A stretch of DNA of 56,067 nt from Paenibacillus agaridevorans (lineage in GTDB: Bacteria > Bacillota > Bacilli > Paenibacillales > Paenibacillaceae), in assembly GCF_003112455.1 (NCBI RefSeq), contig NZ_BDQX01000196.1, positions 44,850-100,916 on the forward strand. Reading direction: 5' to 3'. Shown here in pieces: positions 36,351 to 45,254 of the stretch. The position numbers were made by a program, and so were the translations under genes. How positions within the stretch are numbered: the first letter of the stretch is position 1; each line of letters starts with the position of its first letter. The notes under the pieces were generated by a model that ran no database searches, had not been told where the DNA came from, and saw nothing but the letters and a program-made list of their open reading frames with translations.

Positions 36351-37241
36351 TTAGCTTTTCACCGCGCCTAGGGTCATGCCTTTGACGAAGTAACGTTGCA
36401 GGAACGGATAGACGAGCAGGATCGGAACCGTGACGACGATGGTGATCGCCATCTTGATGGATTCCGGCGATACCGAAGCGATAGCTTGCTGCGCGTTCGG
36501 ATCGCGGTAGTTGTTGCCCGATTGCGTCGACTGCAGCACCTTCATAAGTTCGTACTGCAAGGTCGTATTTTCCGCCTTCATGTTATTGAAGAGGTAGGTA
36601 TCGAACCAAGCGTTCCAGTGTCCCACCGCCACGAACAAAGCGATCGTCGCCAGCACCGGCTGGCATAGCGGCAGGATGATCCGCCAGAAGATGGTCCAAT
36701 CGTTTGCGCCGTCGATTTTGGCCGATTCCTGCAAGGCGATAGGCAGGTTATCGATATAGGAGCGGACAACGAACACGTTCCATACGCTCAGGATAGCCGG
36801 AATGATATATACCTCGAAGGTACCGATTAAGCCCAGATGTCTCATCAGCATATAGCCCGGGATCAGGCCGCCGGAGAAGTACATCGTCATCGCGAACAGG
36901 ACGGACATCCACTTTCTTGCTTGGAAGTCGCGGCGGCTCAGCGTGTAAGCCATCATGGAAGCCGACAGGACGCCGACGATCGTGCCGATGACGGTCCGCA
37001 GGACGGAGTTTTTGAAGCCCGTGAGCAATCCGTCGAACGCGAAGATCGTCGCGTAGTTGTCCAGCGTGAATTCCCGAGGGAAGATGGTAATGCCTCCGCG
37101 CACCGTATCGACCGAGTTGTTGAACGAAATGGCGAGAACGTTAAGGAACGGATAAAGCGTGACGATACCCGCAATGACCATTAGACAATAGAGGCCGATG
37201 TCGAACAATTTGTCGCCGTATCTGCGTTGTGAAACATTCAT
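36351..37241 (-). CDS. Carbohydrate ABC transporter permease (LplC/YtcP-type)
   Basis: This 296-aa inner-membrane permease has six helices and the EAA loop ESAKIDGANDWTIFWRIILP that docks to the ATPase. The N-terminus (YGDKLFDIGLYCLMVIAGIV, TLYPFLNVLAISFN) and C-terminus (LLVYPFLQRYFVKGMTLGAV) are typical of the LplC/YtcP branch of MalG-like permeases. It lies 12 bp after the partner permease gene, in the same operon. No ATP-binding subunit is encoded in the window; transporters of this class often share a general MsmK/MsmX-type ATPase encoded elsewhere. Confidence 0.93.
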   Translation of the reverse strand: MNVSQRRYGDKLFDIGLYCLMVIAGIVTLYPFLNVLAISFNNSVDTVRGGITIFPREFTLDNYATIFAFDGLLTGFKNSVLRTVIGTIVGVLSASMMAYTLSRRDFQARKWMSVLFAMTMYFSGGLIPGYMLMRHLGLIGTFEVYIIPAILSVWNVFVVRSYIDNLPIALQESAKIDGANDWTIFWRIILPLCQPVLATIALFVAVGHWNAWFDTYLFNNMKAENTTLQYELMKVLQSTQSGNNYRDPNAQQAIASVSPESIKMAITIVVTVPILLVYPFLQRYFVKGMTLGAVKS

Positions 37242-37253
37242 GCTAAGGCCTCC

Positions 37254-38216
37254 TTATATCACCGATTCTTTGGTAATGCGTTTATAAATGTAATTCGCCG
37301 CAAACACGAGGATGATGCTGACGACGGAGTTGAAGATGCCAATGGCCGTACCGTAGGAGTAGCGGCTGAGATTGATGCCGTAGTTCAGCGCGTATAACTC
37401 CAATACCTCGGAATAATTGCTGACGAGCGGGTTGCCGAGCAAGAACTGCTTCTCGAAGCCGATGCTGATCAGATGGCCAATCGAGAGGATGAACAGTACC
37501 ATGAAAGTTGTCCGGATGCCGGGCAGCGTGATGTGCCACATTTTGCGGAAGCGTCCCGCTCCGTCCACCGTCGCCGCCTCGTATTGCTCTTGATCGATGC
37601 CCGCCATGGCCGCCAGAAAGATGATGGAGTTCCAGCCCGTCTCTTTCCAAGCATCCGATGCCGTGACGATGCCCCAGAACCACTCGCCCTTGGCCATGAA
37701 CTGGATGGGAGCGTCGATGATGTGAAGCGCCATCAGCAGTTGGTTGACCGCGCCGCCATCTGTCGATAACATCTTGTACACCATACCGGAGACGACGACC
37801 CATGAAACGAAGTGAGGCAAATAAGAGATCGTTTGGATCGAACGCTTAAAGAATTGATTCTTGATTTCGTTAATGAACAGGGCGAAGATGATGGGAACCG
37901 TGAAGCTGACGATCAGCCCCATAATGCTCATGCCGAGCGTGTTCCGCAATACGAGATAGAACCTTTCGTCGGTGAACAATTCGATGAAATTATCGAGGCC
38001 GACCCATTTCTGATTCAGGATCGAGAATCTCGGCTTGTAGTTCTGGAACGCCATCAGCCAGCCCCAGATCGGGACGTAACTGAACACGATGATCCACGCT
38101 ACGAAAGGAAGCGACATCAGGTACAAGTACCGGTGCTCGATCATCCTCCCGAGAAAACGCTTACGCTTATTGACTGCCGACGAGCGGCCGTGTTCCGTGG
38201 ACGGCATTGTTTTCAT
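37254..38216 (-). CDS. Carbohydrate ABC transporter permease (LplB/YteP-type)
   Basis: The start chosen is ATG 38216 (MKTMPSTEHG), 11 nt after GAGGAGG; the longer frame to 38318 has no ribosome binding site and its extra residues look noncoding. The 320-aa permease shows HRYLYLMSLPFVAWIIVFSY, FQNYKPRFSILNQKWVGLDN, and the EAA loop YEAATVDGAGRFRKMWHITL. This is the LplB/YteP-type MalF-like subunit that pairs with the downstream LplC-type protein. It is the first gene of the ABC operon. A TATGAT with an upstream TG lies about 105 bp before the start, inside a motif shared with the GH95-remnant upstream region. Confidence 0.92.
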   Translation of the reverse strand: MKTMPSTEHGRSSAVNKRKRFLGRMIEHRYLYLMSLPFVAWIIVFSYVPIWGWLMAFQNYKPRFSILNQKWVGLDNFIELFTDERFYLVLRNTLGMSIMGLIVSFTVPIIFALFINEIKNQFFKRSIQTISYLPHFVSWVVVSGMVYKMLSTDGGAVNQLLMALHIIDAPIQFMAKGEWFWGIVTASDAWKETGWNSIIFLAAMAGIDQEQYEAATVDGAGRFRKMWHITLPGIRTTFMVLFILSIGHLISIGFEKQFLLGNPLVSNYSEVLELYALNYGINLSRYSYGTAIGIFNSVVSIILVFAANYIYKRITKESVI

Positions 38217-38315
38217 CTGGCATGTTTCCTCCTCTGCTGACGCCATGCGACCTGCTTTTGTTGTTGTCCTAATCTTAACGGAAAATACACATCCCCCGAC
38301 ACCGTCCATATCGGT

Positions 38316-38334
38316 CATAAAATCATATCAAAAT
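38316..38334 (-). promoter_or_regulatory. Shared promoter/operator motif, copy upstream of the permease operon
   Basis: Plus-strand CATAAAATCATATNNAAAT is shared with 42423-42441, matching at 17 of 19 positions. On the minus strand it reads ATATGATTTTATG and contains TATGAT, which here is preceded by TG at -10-like spacing. It is a candidate site for the response regulator encoded next door. Confidence 0.45.
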
Positions 38335-38420
38335 CGGCGATGCTTCCGTTACAGATCCCGGCAGAAGACACAGGTCTCGAAAGATCCGACTGGATGATGA
38401 CGCAGGCAACTCTAGCATAC

Positions 38421-38464
38421 AAAAAGCCTCCAAAACCACACTGGGAGTGGTCTGGAGGCTTTTA
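38421..38464 (-). terminator. Terminator after the kinase/response-regulator genes
   Basis: AAAAGCCTCCA pairs with TGGAGGCTTTT around an inner ACCAC/GTGGT stem. The T-run TTTTT follows on the minus strand, 277 bp after the response-regulator stop codon. It insulates the ABC operon. Confidence 0.8.
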
Positions 38465-38465
38465 A

Positions 38466-38741
38466 TCGGTTCGCGGATTTCTCGGACGGGTACTGACAAG
38501 CACCCGTTTATCCCAACGGGGTAAAATGGAGTTTTTGCACGAGGCTGATCCTCTGTCCGATTACGTTCGTGGCGCCGGATTCGGCACGCGGATTTGGACG
38601 CTAGCTTCCGACATCGAGCTCACCAGAGTTCCCGCCAAGAAAGGGTTCCTGAGCCGGAGGCAGCATTTTTCTAATCCGAGTGCACCATAGCCTCAGCACG
38701 GTACAACGACGGTTTATCGTTCCGCTCCCGACCGAAGCAAA
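38466..38741. other. Noncoding stretch between terminator and response-regulator gene
   Basis: A small ACGGG.../...CCCGT hairpin sits near 38487-38505. A 54-codon plus-strand frame at 38526-38690 lacks a ribosome binding site and is not called. Nothing else is recognised. Confidence 0.4.
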
Positions 38742-40277
38742 CTACTTTTCCGCCCCGCTCTTGAACGACGAGGGGGACACGCCTTTATACTTCTTAAACT
38801 TCGCATGGAAATAATCGACATTGGCATAACCGACGCGCTCCGCGACCTGATGCACCTTGTGGCCTTCGCGCAGCAGCTTGATGGCCTGCTCGATGCGCAC
38901 CTTGTCGAGGTAGGTGTTAAAGCTTTCGCCCGTGTGGCTTTTGAACAGCTTGCCGAGATATCCGCTGTTGTAATTAAATAGCTCGGCAAGCGTCTCCAGC
39001 CGAAGCGGCTCGCTGTAATGGCGCTCGATAAAGTCAGTAACCCGCTTCATGGTGCCGCTGCTGTCTGTGCCTCCGATCTTGGCGGTTAATTCCGTCAGCC
39101 GCGTCTTAAGTTCATCCAGCATTTCTTCGTAGTGGTGGGCCAAGTACAGCCTCGTTACCATATAGAGATCGTCCTTCAACGACAGCTGTGGGTGGAAGGC
39201 TGCGGCTTTGTTCAGCATAAGCGTCAGCAGCTGCGCCCAATTGCTTTTGAGCGTCTGCTCGGAATCGCCCAGCCGGACAAGCTCCTCCGCGAACTCGTCG
39301 ACCTGCTGCAGCACGTCGTGTCCATTGCCGAGATCTACTCTGTAAAATAAGACTTGCGCCATCTCCTCGATGCTTAGCGGCTCGCGTTTAGCCTTCGCCC
39401 CGTTCTCGTCCGATGCCTGCGAATTGTAGATTTTTCCGCTACCAAGCAAGAAGCGGCGCCTGAGCCGCGCCTTCGCCTCGCTGCTTGCGCCGGGCAATTG
39501 GGTTAACGCCTTCATAGGAGGTCCCGCTACAGCCGTGTAACGAATCCGGTCGCCGCATGTTTCCTCCAGCGTCTCTCTTATCGGGGTCATGTCGCCGCGC
39601 AGCCATGGACCGTTCTTGAGCAGCAGACCGATATACGGTTCCGTCGAAAATACCCAACCCAGCCCCCGCTCCTCGATCAGCTCCGTCAGCTTTTTCTTCG
39701 CTACCGCCTTCATCGTGAGAGAATGCTCCCGACTATATAACTCGATCAGCAACAGACGGCTGCCCGCAAGCGAAGTTTCCGACCCGAACAGGCTGGGAAT
39801 ATCGAAATCTAACTGCGCCTTGCCCTCCGCCAAGCCTTGAAGCAGCTCTTCCCGAAGCAGCGACGCATTACGTTCGCTCAGGCCCGAGCCGACATCCTTG
39901 CGCAAGCCCAGTTCCTGCGAGGCACGCTCGACATAGCTCTCCAGCTCGTCCTCGTCAATCGGCTTGACGACATAACCGCTAACGCCGTGAACAATGGCTT
40001 GCTTGGCATAATTAAAGTCCGCATAGCCGCTTAAAATAAGAATGCGGCAATCGGGATCGCTTTGCCGGATGCCTTCGATGGCCCTCAGACCGTCCATGAC
40101 CGGCATTCGGATATCAATCAGAATCAGATCCGGGCGCAGCAAGGCATGCTGCTCGATGGCATCCTTGCCGTTGGCGGCCGTCCCCGCAATCTCGAAGCCA
40201 AGACGCTCCCATTCGATCAAGGTTTGCAGTCCTTGCCGGATCATCGGTTCGTCGTCCACGATCATTACCTTATGCAT
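38742..40277 (-). CDS. AraC-type response regulator (YesN-like)
   Basis: The start is ATG 40277 (MHKVMIVDDE) after GGGGGGAT, overlapping the kinase stop codon region by 8 bp, so the pair is translationally coupled. The 511-aa protein has a receiver domain at 1-120 with phospho-acceptor D55 (LILIDIRMPVMDG), acidic D9/D10 and a conserved Lys in VVKPIDEDEL. A variable middle of about 280 residues follows, then two C-terminal AraC HTH motifs at about 410-505 (LETLAELFNYNSGYLGKLFK, IKLLREGHKVHQVAERVGYA). It is the expected partner of the YesM-type kinase. It probably activates the neighbouring ABC operon. Confidence 0.92.
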   Translation of the reverse strand: MHKVMIVDDEPMIRQGLQTLIEWERLGFEIAGTAANGKDAIEQHALLRPDLILIDIRMPVMDGLRAIEGIRQSDPDCRILILSGYADFNYAKQAIVHGVSGYVVKPIDEDELESYVERASQELGLRKDVGSGLSERNASLLREELLQGLAEGKAQLDFDIPSLFGSETSLAGSRLLLIELYSREHSLTMKAVAKKKLTELIEERGLGWVFSTEPYIGLLLKNGPWLRGDMTPIRETLEETCGDRIRYTAVAGPPMKALTQLPGASSEAKARLRRRFLLGSGKIYNSQASDENGAKAKREPLSIEEMAQVLFYRVDLGNGHDVLQQVDEFAEELVRLGDSEQTLKSNWAQLLTLMLNKAAAFHPQLSLKDDLYMVTRLYLAHHYEEMLDELKTRLTELTAKIGGTDSSGTMKRVTDFIERHYSEPLRLETLAELFNYNSGYLGKLFKSHTGESFNTYLDKVRIEQAIKLLREGHKVHQVAERVGYANVDYFHAKFKKYKGVSPSSFKSGAEK

Positions 40278-42075
40278 GACGTAATCCCCCCGTCGGAATA
40301 TTGAACGTAATAAACGTTCCCTCGCCAAGAACGCTTTCTATTCGCAACCCGAATGATTCGCCATAAATCATGATTAACCGTTGATGTACGTTGCGAAGGC
40401 CAATCCGATATTGTTCTTCTTCTTCCATATCGTCGAACGAACGAAGAATGCTCCCCATCCGCTCCTCGTCGATGCCGGAGCCGTTGTCCTTGATCTCGAT
40501 CCCGACGCCCTCCTCGTTCCGATAGACGCGGACGGATACGAAGCCGCCTTGCTCGACATGGTCGAGACCATGCACGACAGCATTCTCGACAAGCGGTTGA
40601 ATAACGAGCGGCGGAAGCTCCACCGAAGCGCAGCTTTCATCCACGTCCAGCAGGAAGGAAAGCCGGTCGCCGCCGTAACGGAATTTCTGAATTTCCAGGT
40701 AACACCGCACGACCTCGATTTCGTCGCGGATCGCGATGCGTCGATTGCCGACCTCCAGGTTTTGCCGAATCATCTTGCCGAGCATCCGAACGACGACGGA
40801 GATTTCCTTTTGGCCGTTCATATGAGCCTTCATCCAGATGGATTCCAGCGCGTTGAACAGGAAGTGCGGATTGATCTGGCTCGCCATCATCTTGAGCTTG
40901 ATCTCCCGTTGGCGGAGCAGCAGCTGCGCCTTCTGGCTCTCGGAATCCGCAACCTCGTCCATTAATCCTCTGATGCTAACGACCATGTTATTAAATTGAC
41001 GGGACAACATGCCGATCTCGTCGTTGCCGCTGACGGAGGAGATGACGTTTAAGTCGCCCATCGCCACCTTGTTGAGATCCTTGTGAAGGAGCAGCATTCG
41101 CTTGGAGATTAACGTTGAGGTCAAATAGATAAGCCCCCATGCAACAGCGAGACTGACAAGCATGATGGCCAGCCCAAGCAAGCTGATCCGGTTCGCTCCG
41201 CCGACAATGCTGTCCACGGCGAACACGGAGACGACCCGCAGTCCGTTTCGGCTCGAAGTCGGGATAAGCTTCTCGATCACGACGCGGGAAGGTTTGCCGT
41301 CATATCGAAATTCATAGGTCCCCTCCGATTTGCCTGCTATGGGACTGTTAAAGGTCGCGTCATTGATGTTCTTGCCGACAAGCGCGCCGTCCTTCGCCGC
41401 TACGATGTAGCCATTGTCCTCGATAATCATGGTGTCGAACGCTTCTTGACGCATCATGCTGCCCAGCACCGCGGGGTCGATCGTGATGACGAGCACTCCG
41501 CTTGTCCGATATAGCGGAAAATTGACTTTGCGCACCAGACTGAGATATTTCTGATTGCTCTTGGTCTCGTCCTCGACGTATTGCCAGCGGATGCCGTCTT
41601 CGGTCATCGCTTGATGGAACCAAGGTTCGCGCGTCTTCTCCGGCGTGAGTCGGAGGAATTCCCAGTTGTCCAGCATCGTCGGGTTCGTATAATAGAAGCG
41701 GATATTATGAATTTCGTTATACAGCTTGACGGAATCGCGGATGTCTCGGTATTCCCGGTATGCTTCTACAACCGAATACGTTGAAGCATACTGCGTATTA
41801 ACGACGTTCATCAACCGAGCGTCGCTGAGCAGATTATCCGAAACTTCAAGCGGCATGCGGACGATGTTCGCAATCTGCGACTTCACCCTGTCGACGTTGC
41901 TGCCTACTTGCTGCGTGGCTTGATCCAGCACATTTTGGCGAAACGCCAGAGTCAGAAATACGCCTACGATAAGAACCGGGACGAACACGACCAGAATGAA
42001 GGAGACGATCAGCTTGGGCTTGATTCGAATATCATTTGTACGGTTCGCAAGACGCCTGACAAATTCAATGAACAT
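40270..42075 (-). CDS. YesM-type sensor histidine kinase
   Basis: ATG 42075 follows AAGGAG. The 601-aa membrane kinase has a first helix at about 22-48 (PKLIVSFILVVFVPVLIVGV), an extracellular sensing domain of about 240 residues, a second helix near 300-322, a HAMP segment and a His_kinase/HATPase core. Phospho-acceptor H404 sits in NPHFLFNALES. The ATP-binding N box is PLVENAVVHGLDH and the G box is IKDNGSGID. Kinases of this class work with AraC-type regulators and sense saccharides directly or through the solute-binding protein. It precedes the response regulator with an 8-bp overlap. Confidence 0.92.
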   Translation of the reverse strand: MFIEFVRRLANRTNDIRIKPKLIVSFILVVFVPVLIVGVFLTLAFRQNVLDQATQQVGSNVDRVKSQIANIVRMPLEVSDNLLSDARLMNVVNTQYASTYSVVEAYREYRDIRDSVKLYNEIHNIRFYYTNPTMLDNWEFLRLTPEKTREPWFHQAMTEDGIRWQYVEDETKSNQKYLSLVRKVNFPLYRTSGVLVITIDPAVLGSMMRQEAFDTMIIEDNGYIVAAKDGALVGKNINDATFNSPIAGKSEGTYEFRYDGKPSRVVIEKLIPTSSRNGLRVVSVFAVDSIVGGANRISLLGLAIMLVSLAVAWGLIYLTSTLISKRMLLLHKDLNKVAMGDLNVISSVSGNDEIGMLSRQFNNMVVSIRGLMDEVADSESQKAQLLLRQREIKLKMMASQINPHFLFNALESIWMKAHMNGQKEISVVVRMLGKMIRQNLEVGNRRIAIRDEIEVVRCYLEIQKFRYGGDRLSFLLDVDESCASVELPPLVIQPLVENAVVHGLDHVEQGGFVSVRVYRNEEGVGIEIKDNGSGIDEERMGSILRSFDDMEEEEQYRIGLRNVHQRLIMIYGESFGLRIESVLGEGTFITFNIPTGGLRHA

Positions 42076-42105
42076 GCTGCTATCGTCTCCTTGCCGCCAT
42101 GCCGG

Positions 42106-42342
42106 CTAATATTTCCTCCATTCTAGCATAACCGTGATGGCTCCGCTTTCCCGCCTATAGCACCAACGAGAACTCGACCGGCAAACACCCGCGTCCCGGA
42201 AAGTGCCTCCGCGTCCAGCTGTTCGAAGCTGATCCAGCCGCTCCGTCCCTATACCGCCGAATGCCAACGCGCCCAGTCTGCCGTTGCCGATCGGCAGCGC
42301 CTCGTTCCAATCCGCGGCAGGCTCGTTATGCCACAATTTCAT
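42106..42342 (-). pseudogene. Remnant of a GH95 alpha-L-fucosidase-type gene
   Basis: From ATG 42342 the first 36 residues, MKLWHNEPAADWNEALPIGN then GRLGALAFGGIGTERL, match the conserved N-terminus of GH95 glycosidases, in which QLNEDTLWSGGP normally follows. Here the reading changes to unrelated sequence (DQLRTAGRGGTF...) and stops after 78 codons, while intact GH95 enzymes have about 750 residues. The last residues (SGAITVMLEWRKY) look protein-like and might be the original C-terminus joined by an internal deletion; this is uncertain. The ribosome binding site (GGAGGTGGTGAAGGCG) and an upstream regulatory motif are preserved. It lies between the kinase and GH31 genes, so the locus once encoded two glycosidases. 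Confidence 0.75.
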
Positions 42343-42422
42343 CGCCTTCACCACCTCCGTCCAACTTCCCTTACAGTCCATCATAACGAACATCGACCAA
42401 CCGCAATACCGCTTTCATTCCA

Positions 42423-42441
42423 CATAAAATCATATGGAAAT
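42423..42441 (-). promoter_or_regulatory. Shared promoter/operator motif, copy upstream of the GH95 remnant
   Basis: Plus-strand CATAAAATCATATNNAAAT, the same as at 38316-38334. It lies about 80 bp before the GH95 remnant start and could still drive the kinase and response-regulator genes downstream. Confidence 0.45.
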
Positions 42442-42640
42442 TAGACATGGCCAGCACGGAAACGATTACGCTATTCTTATCGAAAAAAAAACGGACAACA
42501 GAGCCGCTATTGCTTCGATTAACGCTTATGCGCGCTTCAACCGACCAATAACGTCCCTGCGGTCCGTTACAATCGCGATATACTTCTCCGCCCAAGAACG
42601 GCGGGGTTATCCTTGTTGCTTCCGTCTGCCAAGGGTAAGA

Positions 42641-44932
42641 CTAGCCCTTCAGCGTGACTGCGAAGCTCTCGCTCGCGCCGCCCGCCGGCACTTCTACCTT
42701 GCTTCCTTCTTGGCCCTCGATCTCGAACGCGAACGTATGGCCCGCCGAACGCTCCACCTTAACGGTGACTTCATTGCCATTGCGCGTTGCAACGGCGCTT
42801 AGCGAGACGCCGCCCTTCGTATCGTGCACGGTCGCGGTTGCCGACTTGCCGTCTTCCAGAGCGAACAGCTTTAACGTCACGCCATCCGCATATTCGTAGT
42901 CCGGCACGTTGTCGTTCGCGCCGATCGCTAGAAGCGTATTCGGCCTTACGAATAGCGGCAGGCTCATAAAGTCATGGGTCTCCTTGCGCCACGAGCCGCC
43001 TTGCACCGTCTCGCCCGTAAGCAGATGCGTCCAAGTGCCTTGCGGCAAATAATACGTGACCCGTCCTTCTTCGTTAAAGATCGGCGCAACGAGCAGGCTG
43101 TCGCCAAGCATATATTGGCGGTCGATCGTCTCGCAGCTTGGATCCTCGGGGAATTCCAGCACCATCGCACGCATGGACGGCACGCCTTCTTCCTTTGCCT
43201 GCACGGCCGTGCGGAACAGGTAAGGCATGAGCGAGCACTTGAGCCTAGTGAAAAATCTCGTCACGTCCACCGCTTCCGTGTCGTACGCCCATGGCACCCG
43301 GTACGATCTGCTGCCATGCAGCCTGCTGTGGCTGGAGAGCAATCCGAAGGCTAACCAGCGTTTAAACACATGCGCCGGCGCCGTGCTCTCGAAGCCGCCG
43401 ATGTCGTGACTCCAGAAGCCGAAGCCGGACAAGCCGAGGGAAAGACCGCCGCGCAAGCTTTCGGCCATGGACTCGTAATCCGCATAGCAGTCCCCGCCCC
43501 AGTGAACCGGGAACTTCTGCCCGCCTGCCGTAGCCGATCTCGCGAACAACGCCGCTTCGCCTTGGCCGAGCTTATCCACCAAAACGTCGAATACCACTTC
43601 GTTATAAAGGTACGTGTAGTAGTTGTGCATTTTAAACGGATCGGAGCCGTCGTGGTAGACGACATCGGTCGGAATCCGCTCGCCGAAGTCCGTCTTGAAG
43701 CTGTCCACGCCCATGTCCACCAGTTCGCGCAGGTAGGAGGCGTACCACTCGCAGGCTGCCGGATTCGTGAAGTCGACCAGCGCCATGCCCGGCTGCCACA
43801 TATCCCATTGCCAGACGTCGCCGTTCGGACGTTTTACCAAATAGCCGTTTTCCTTGCCCTCTTTGAACAGTCTGGAGCGCTGGGCGATGTACGGATTGAT
43901 CCATACGCATATCTTGAGTCCCTTCTCCTTCAAACGCTTCAGCATACCGACGGGATCGGGGAAAACGCGTTCGTCCCATTGAAAGTCCGTCCAGTGGAAC
44001 TCTCTCATCCAGAAGCAGTCGAAGTGGAAGACGTGAAGCGGCAGATCCCGCTCCGCCATGCCCTCGACAAAGGACATAACCGTCGATTCGTCATAGTTGG
44101 TCGTAAACGACGTCGTCAACCAGAGGCCGAATGACCATGCAGGCGGCAGAGCCGGCTTACCCGTCAAGTCGGTATAGCGGCCCAGCACTTCCTTCATGCT
44201 TGGCCCGTCTACGATAAAGTAGCTCAGCGATTCGCCTTCGACGCTGAATTGCACCTTCTTCACCTTTTCCGACGCAACCTCAAGCGAAACGAGCTCCGGA
44301 TGGTTGATGAACACGCCGTACCCTTTGTTCGTCAGGTAAAAAGGAATGTTTTTGTAGGATTGCTCCGAGCTTGTGCCGCCGTCCTTGTTCCACAGATCGA
44401 CCGTTTGGCCGTTTTTTACGAACGAGGTGAAACGCTCGCCAAGTCCGTATACCCATTCGCCAACGCCCAGATCAAGCTCTTCGCGCACGTACGCCTTGCC
44501 TTCGCCTTCGGCTTTGATATAGGCCATGGACTTCTGGGCGCTGCCCGTCAGCCGCTCGCCGCCCCGGTAAAAATCAACGCGCCATGTGTCTCCCTTGCTA
44601 ATGCGCACACTAAGATTGCCCGTCGTCAGCGTTGCCGCTTCGTCCGTCTCCTCGATGACCGCGTGGCTGCCGTCGCTAGCCAGCTCGAATGCGGGACCGC
44701 GTTCCACCACGCCCGCATGGTTAATCAGCTTAACCCCGATCACGCCTTCGATCGGCGAGTGGAACTGGACCGTAAGCAGCATTGTATCCAACATGTTGGA
44801 ACGCGACAGAATGGGCCGGGGCGACGCGTAAGCCGTCAATTGTCCCTCCGATTTCTCGAAGTCATGCGCCTGCACTGCGCTTAGCACCTCGTACCCTTTG
44901 CGTATCATCCAGTTGCCGTCTGTAAATTTCAT
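42641..44932 (-). CDS. yicI: GH31 alpha-xylosidase (YicI-type)
   Basis: ATG 44932 follows AGGCGGTG at 8 nt. The 763-aa enzyme shows the GH31 retaining mechanism residues: nucleophile D415 in FKTDFGE and acid/base D481 in HWGGDCYADYES, aligned one residue off from E. coli YicI D416 and D482. Other family marks are VYGLGERFTSFVKNGQTVDL, WSFGLWLTTSFTTNYDE, HVFHFDCFWM and GFWSHDIGGFE. It has no signal peptide, so it acts in the cytoplasm on imported oligosaccharides, releasing alpha-linked xylose (isoprimeverose or xyloglucan fragments). It is divergent from a cupin/AraC regulator and neighbours the ABC/two-component genes. The length matches YicI (772 aa). Confidence 0.93.
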   Translation of the reverse strand: MKFTDGNWMIRKGYEVLSAVQAHDFEKSEGQLTAYASPRPILSRSNMLDTMLLTVQFHSPIEGVIGVKLINHAGVVERGPAFELASDGSHAVIEETDEAATLTTGNLSVRISKGDTWRVDFYRGGERLTGSAQKSMAYIKAEGEGKAYVREELDLGVGEWVYGLGERFTSFVKNGQTVDLWNKDGGTSSEQSYKNIPFYLTNKGYGVFINHPELVSLEVASEKVKKVQFSVEGESLSYFIVDGPSMKEVLGRYTDLTGKPALPPAWSFGLWLTTSFTTNYDESTVMSFVEGMAERDLPLHVFHFDCFWMREFHWTDFQWDERVFPDPVGMLKRLKEKGLKICVWINPYIAQRSRLFKEGKENGYLVKRPNGDVWQWDMWQPGMALVDFTNPAACEWYASYLRELVDMGVDSFKTDFGERIPTDVVYHDGSDPFKMHNYYTYLYNEVVFDVLVDKLGQGEAALFARSATAGGQKFPVHWGGDCYADYESMAESLRGGLSLGLSGFGFWSHDIGGFESTAPAHVFKRWLAFGLLSSHSRLHGSRSYRVPWAYDTEAVDVTRFFTRLKCSLMPYLFRTAVQAKEEGVPSMRAMVLEFPEDPSCETIDRQYMLGDSLLVAPIFNEEGRVTYYLPQGTWTHLLTGETVQGGSWRKETHDFMSLPLFVRPNTLLAIGANDNVPDYEYADGVTLKLFALEDGKSATATVHDTKGGVSLSAVATRNGNEVTVKVERSAGHTFAFEIEGQEGSKVEVPAGGASESFAVTLKG

Positions 44933-45171
44933 GTGTAAAGCACCGCCTTTATTTTGATGAACAATCGTTTATTGCAAGTTCCCGTTACCCACGAAAGCAA
45001 TCAAGCTTCGCTGCCAATGCCGATTCCTTTCGCGAGACCCGAAGTTAGGCGAAACTAAGCGTTCTGCCACTAAATCGCCTATCGGACATAGATGTTTTAA
45101 TCTGTTGTTCACAAGTCTTGAAGTTGCATCATTTCCTCTACAAATAATAAAATGGAATTATGTTATACTTG

Positions 45172-45197
45172 CAGTATACTGACTGGTAAGCGTTTCA
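45172..45197. promoter_or_regulatory. Operator-like palindrome and LacI/CcpA-like site between GH31 and AraC genes
   Basis: CAGTATACTG (45172-45181) is a perfect 10-bp palindrome. Directly after it TGGTAAGCGTTTCA (45184-45197) resembles a catabolite-responsive or LacI-type operator but is one base out of register with the cre consensus. The rest of the 44933-45254 region holds no gene. Confidence 0.35.
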
Positions 45198-45254
45198 TCT
45201 AACAGAATTATGCCTGTTTATAGCACGATTCTGATGCAAGTGAGGGGATGTATA

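Noticed and set aside
38526..38690. 54-codon plus-strand frame starting MEFLHEADPLSD
   Set aside because: No convincing ribosome binding site, no recognisable domain, and it lies between a terminator and a convergent gene end.
45184..45197. Catabolite-responsive element (cre) in front of GH31
   Set aside because: The CG step is one base out of register with the cre consensus. It is kept only as a LacI/CcpA-like site at low confidence.
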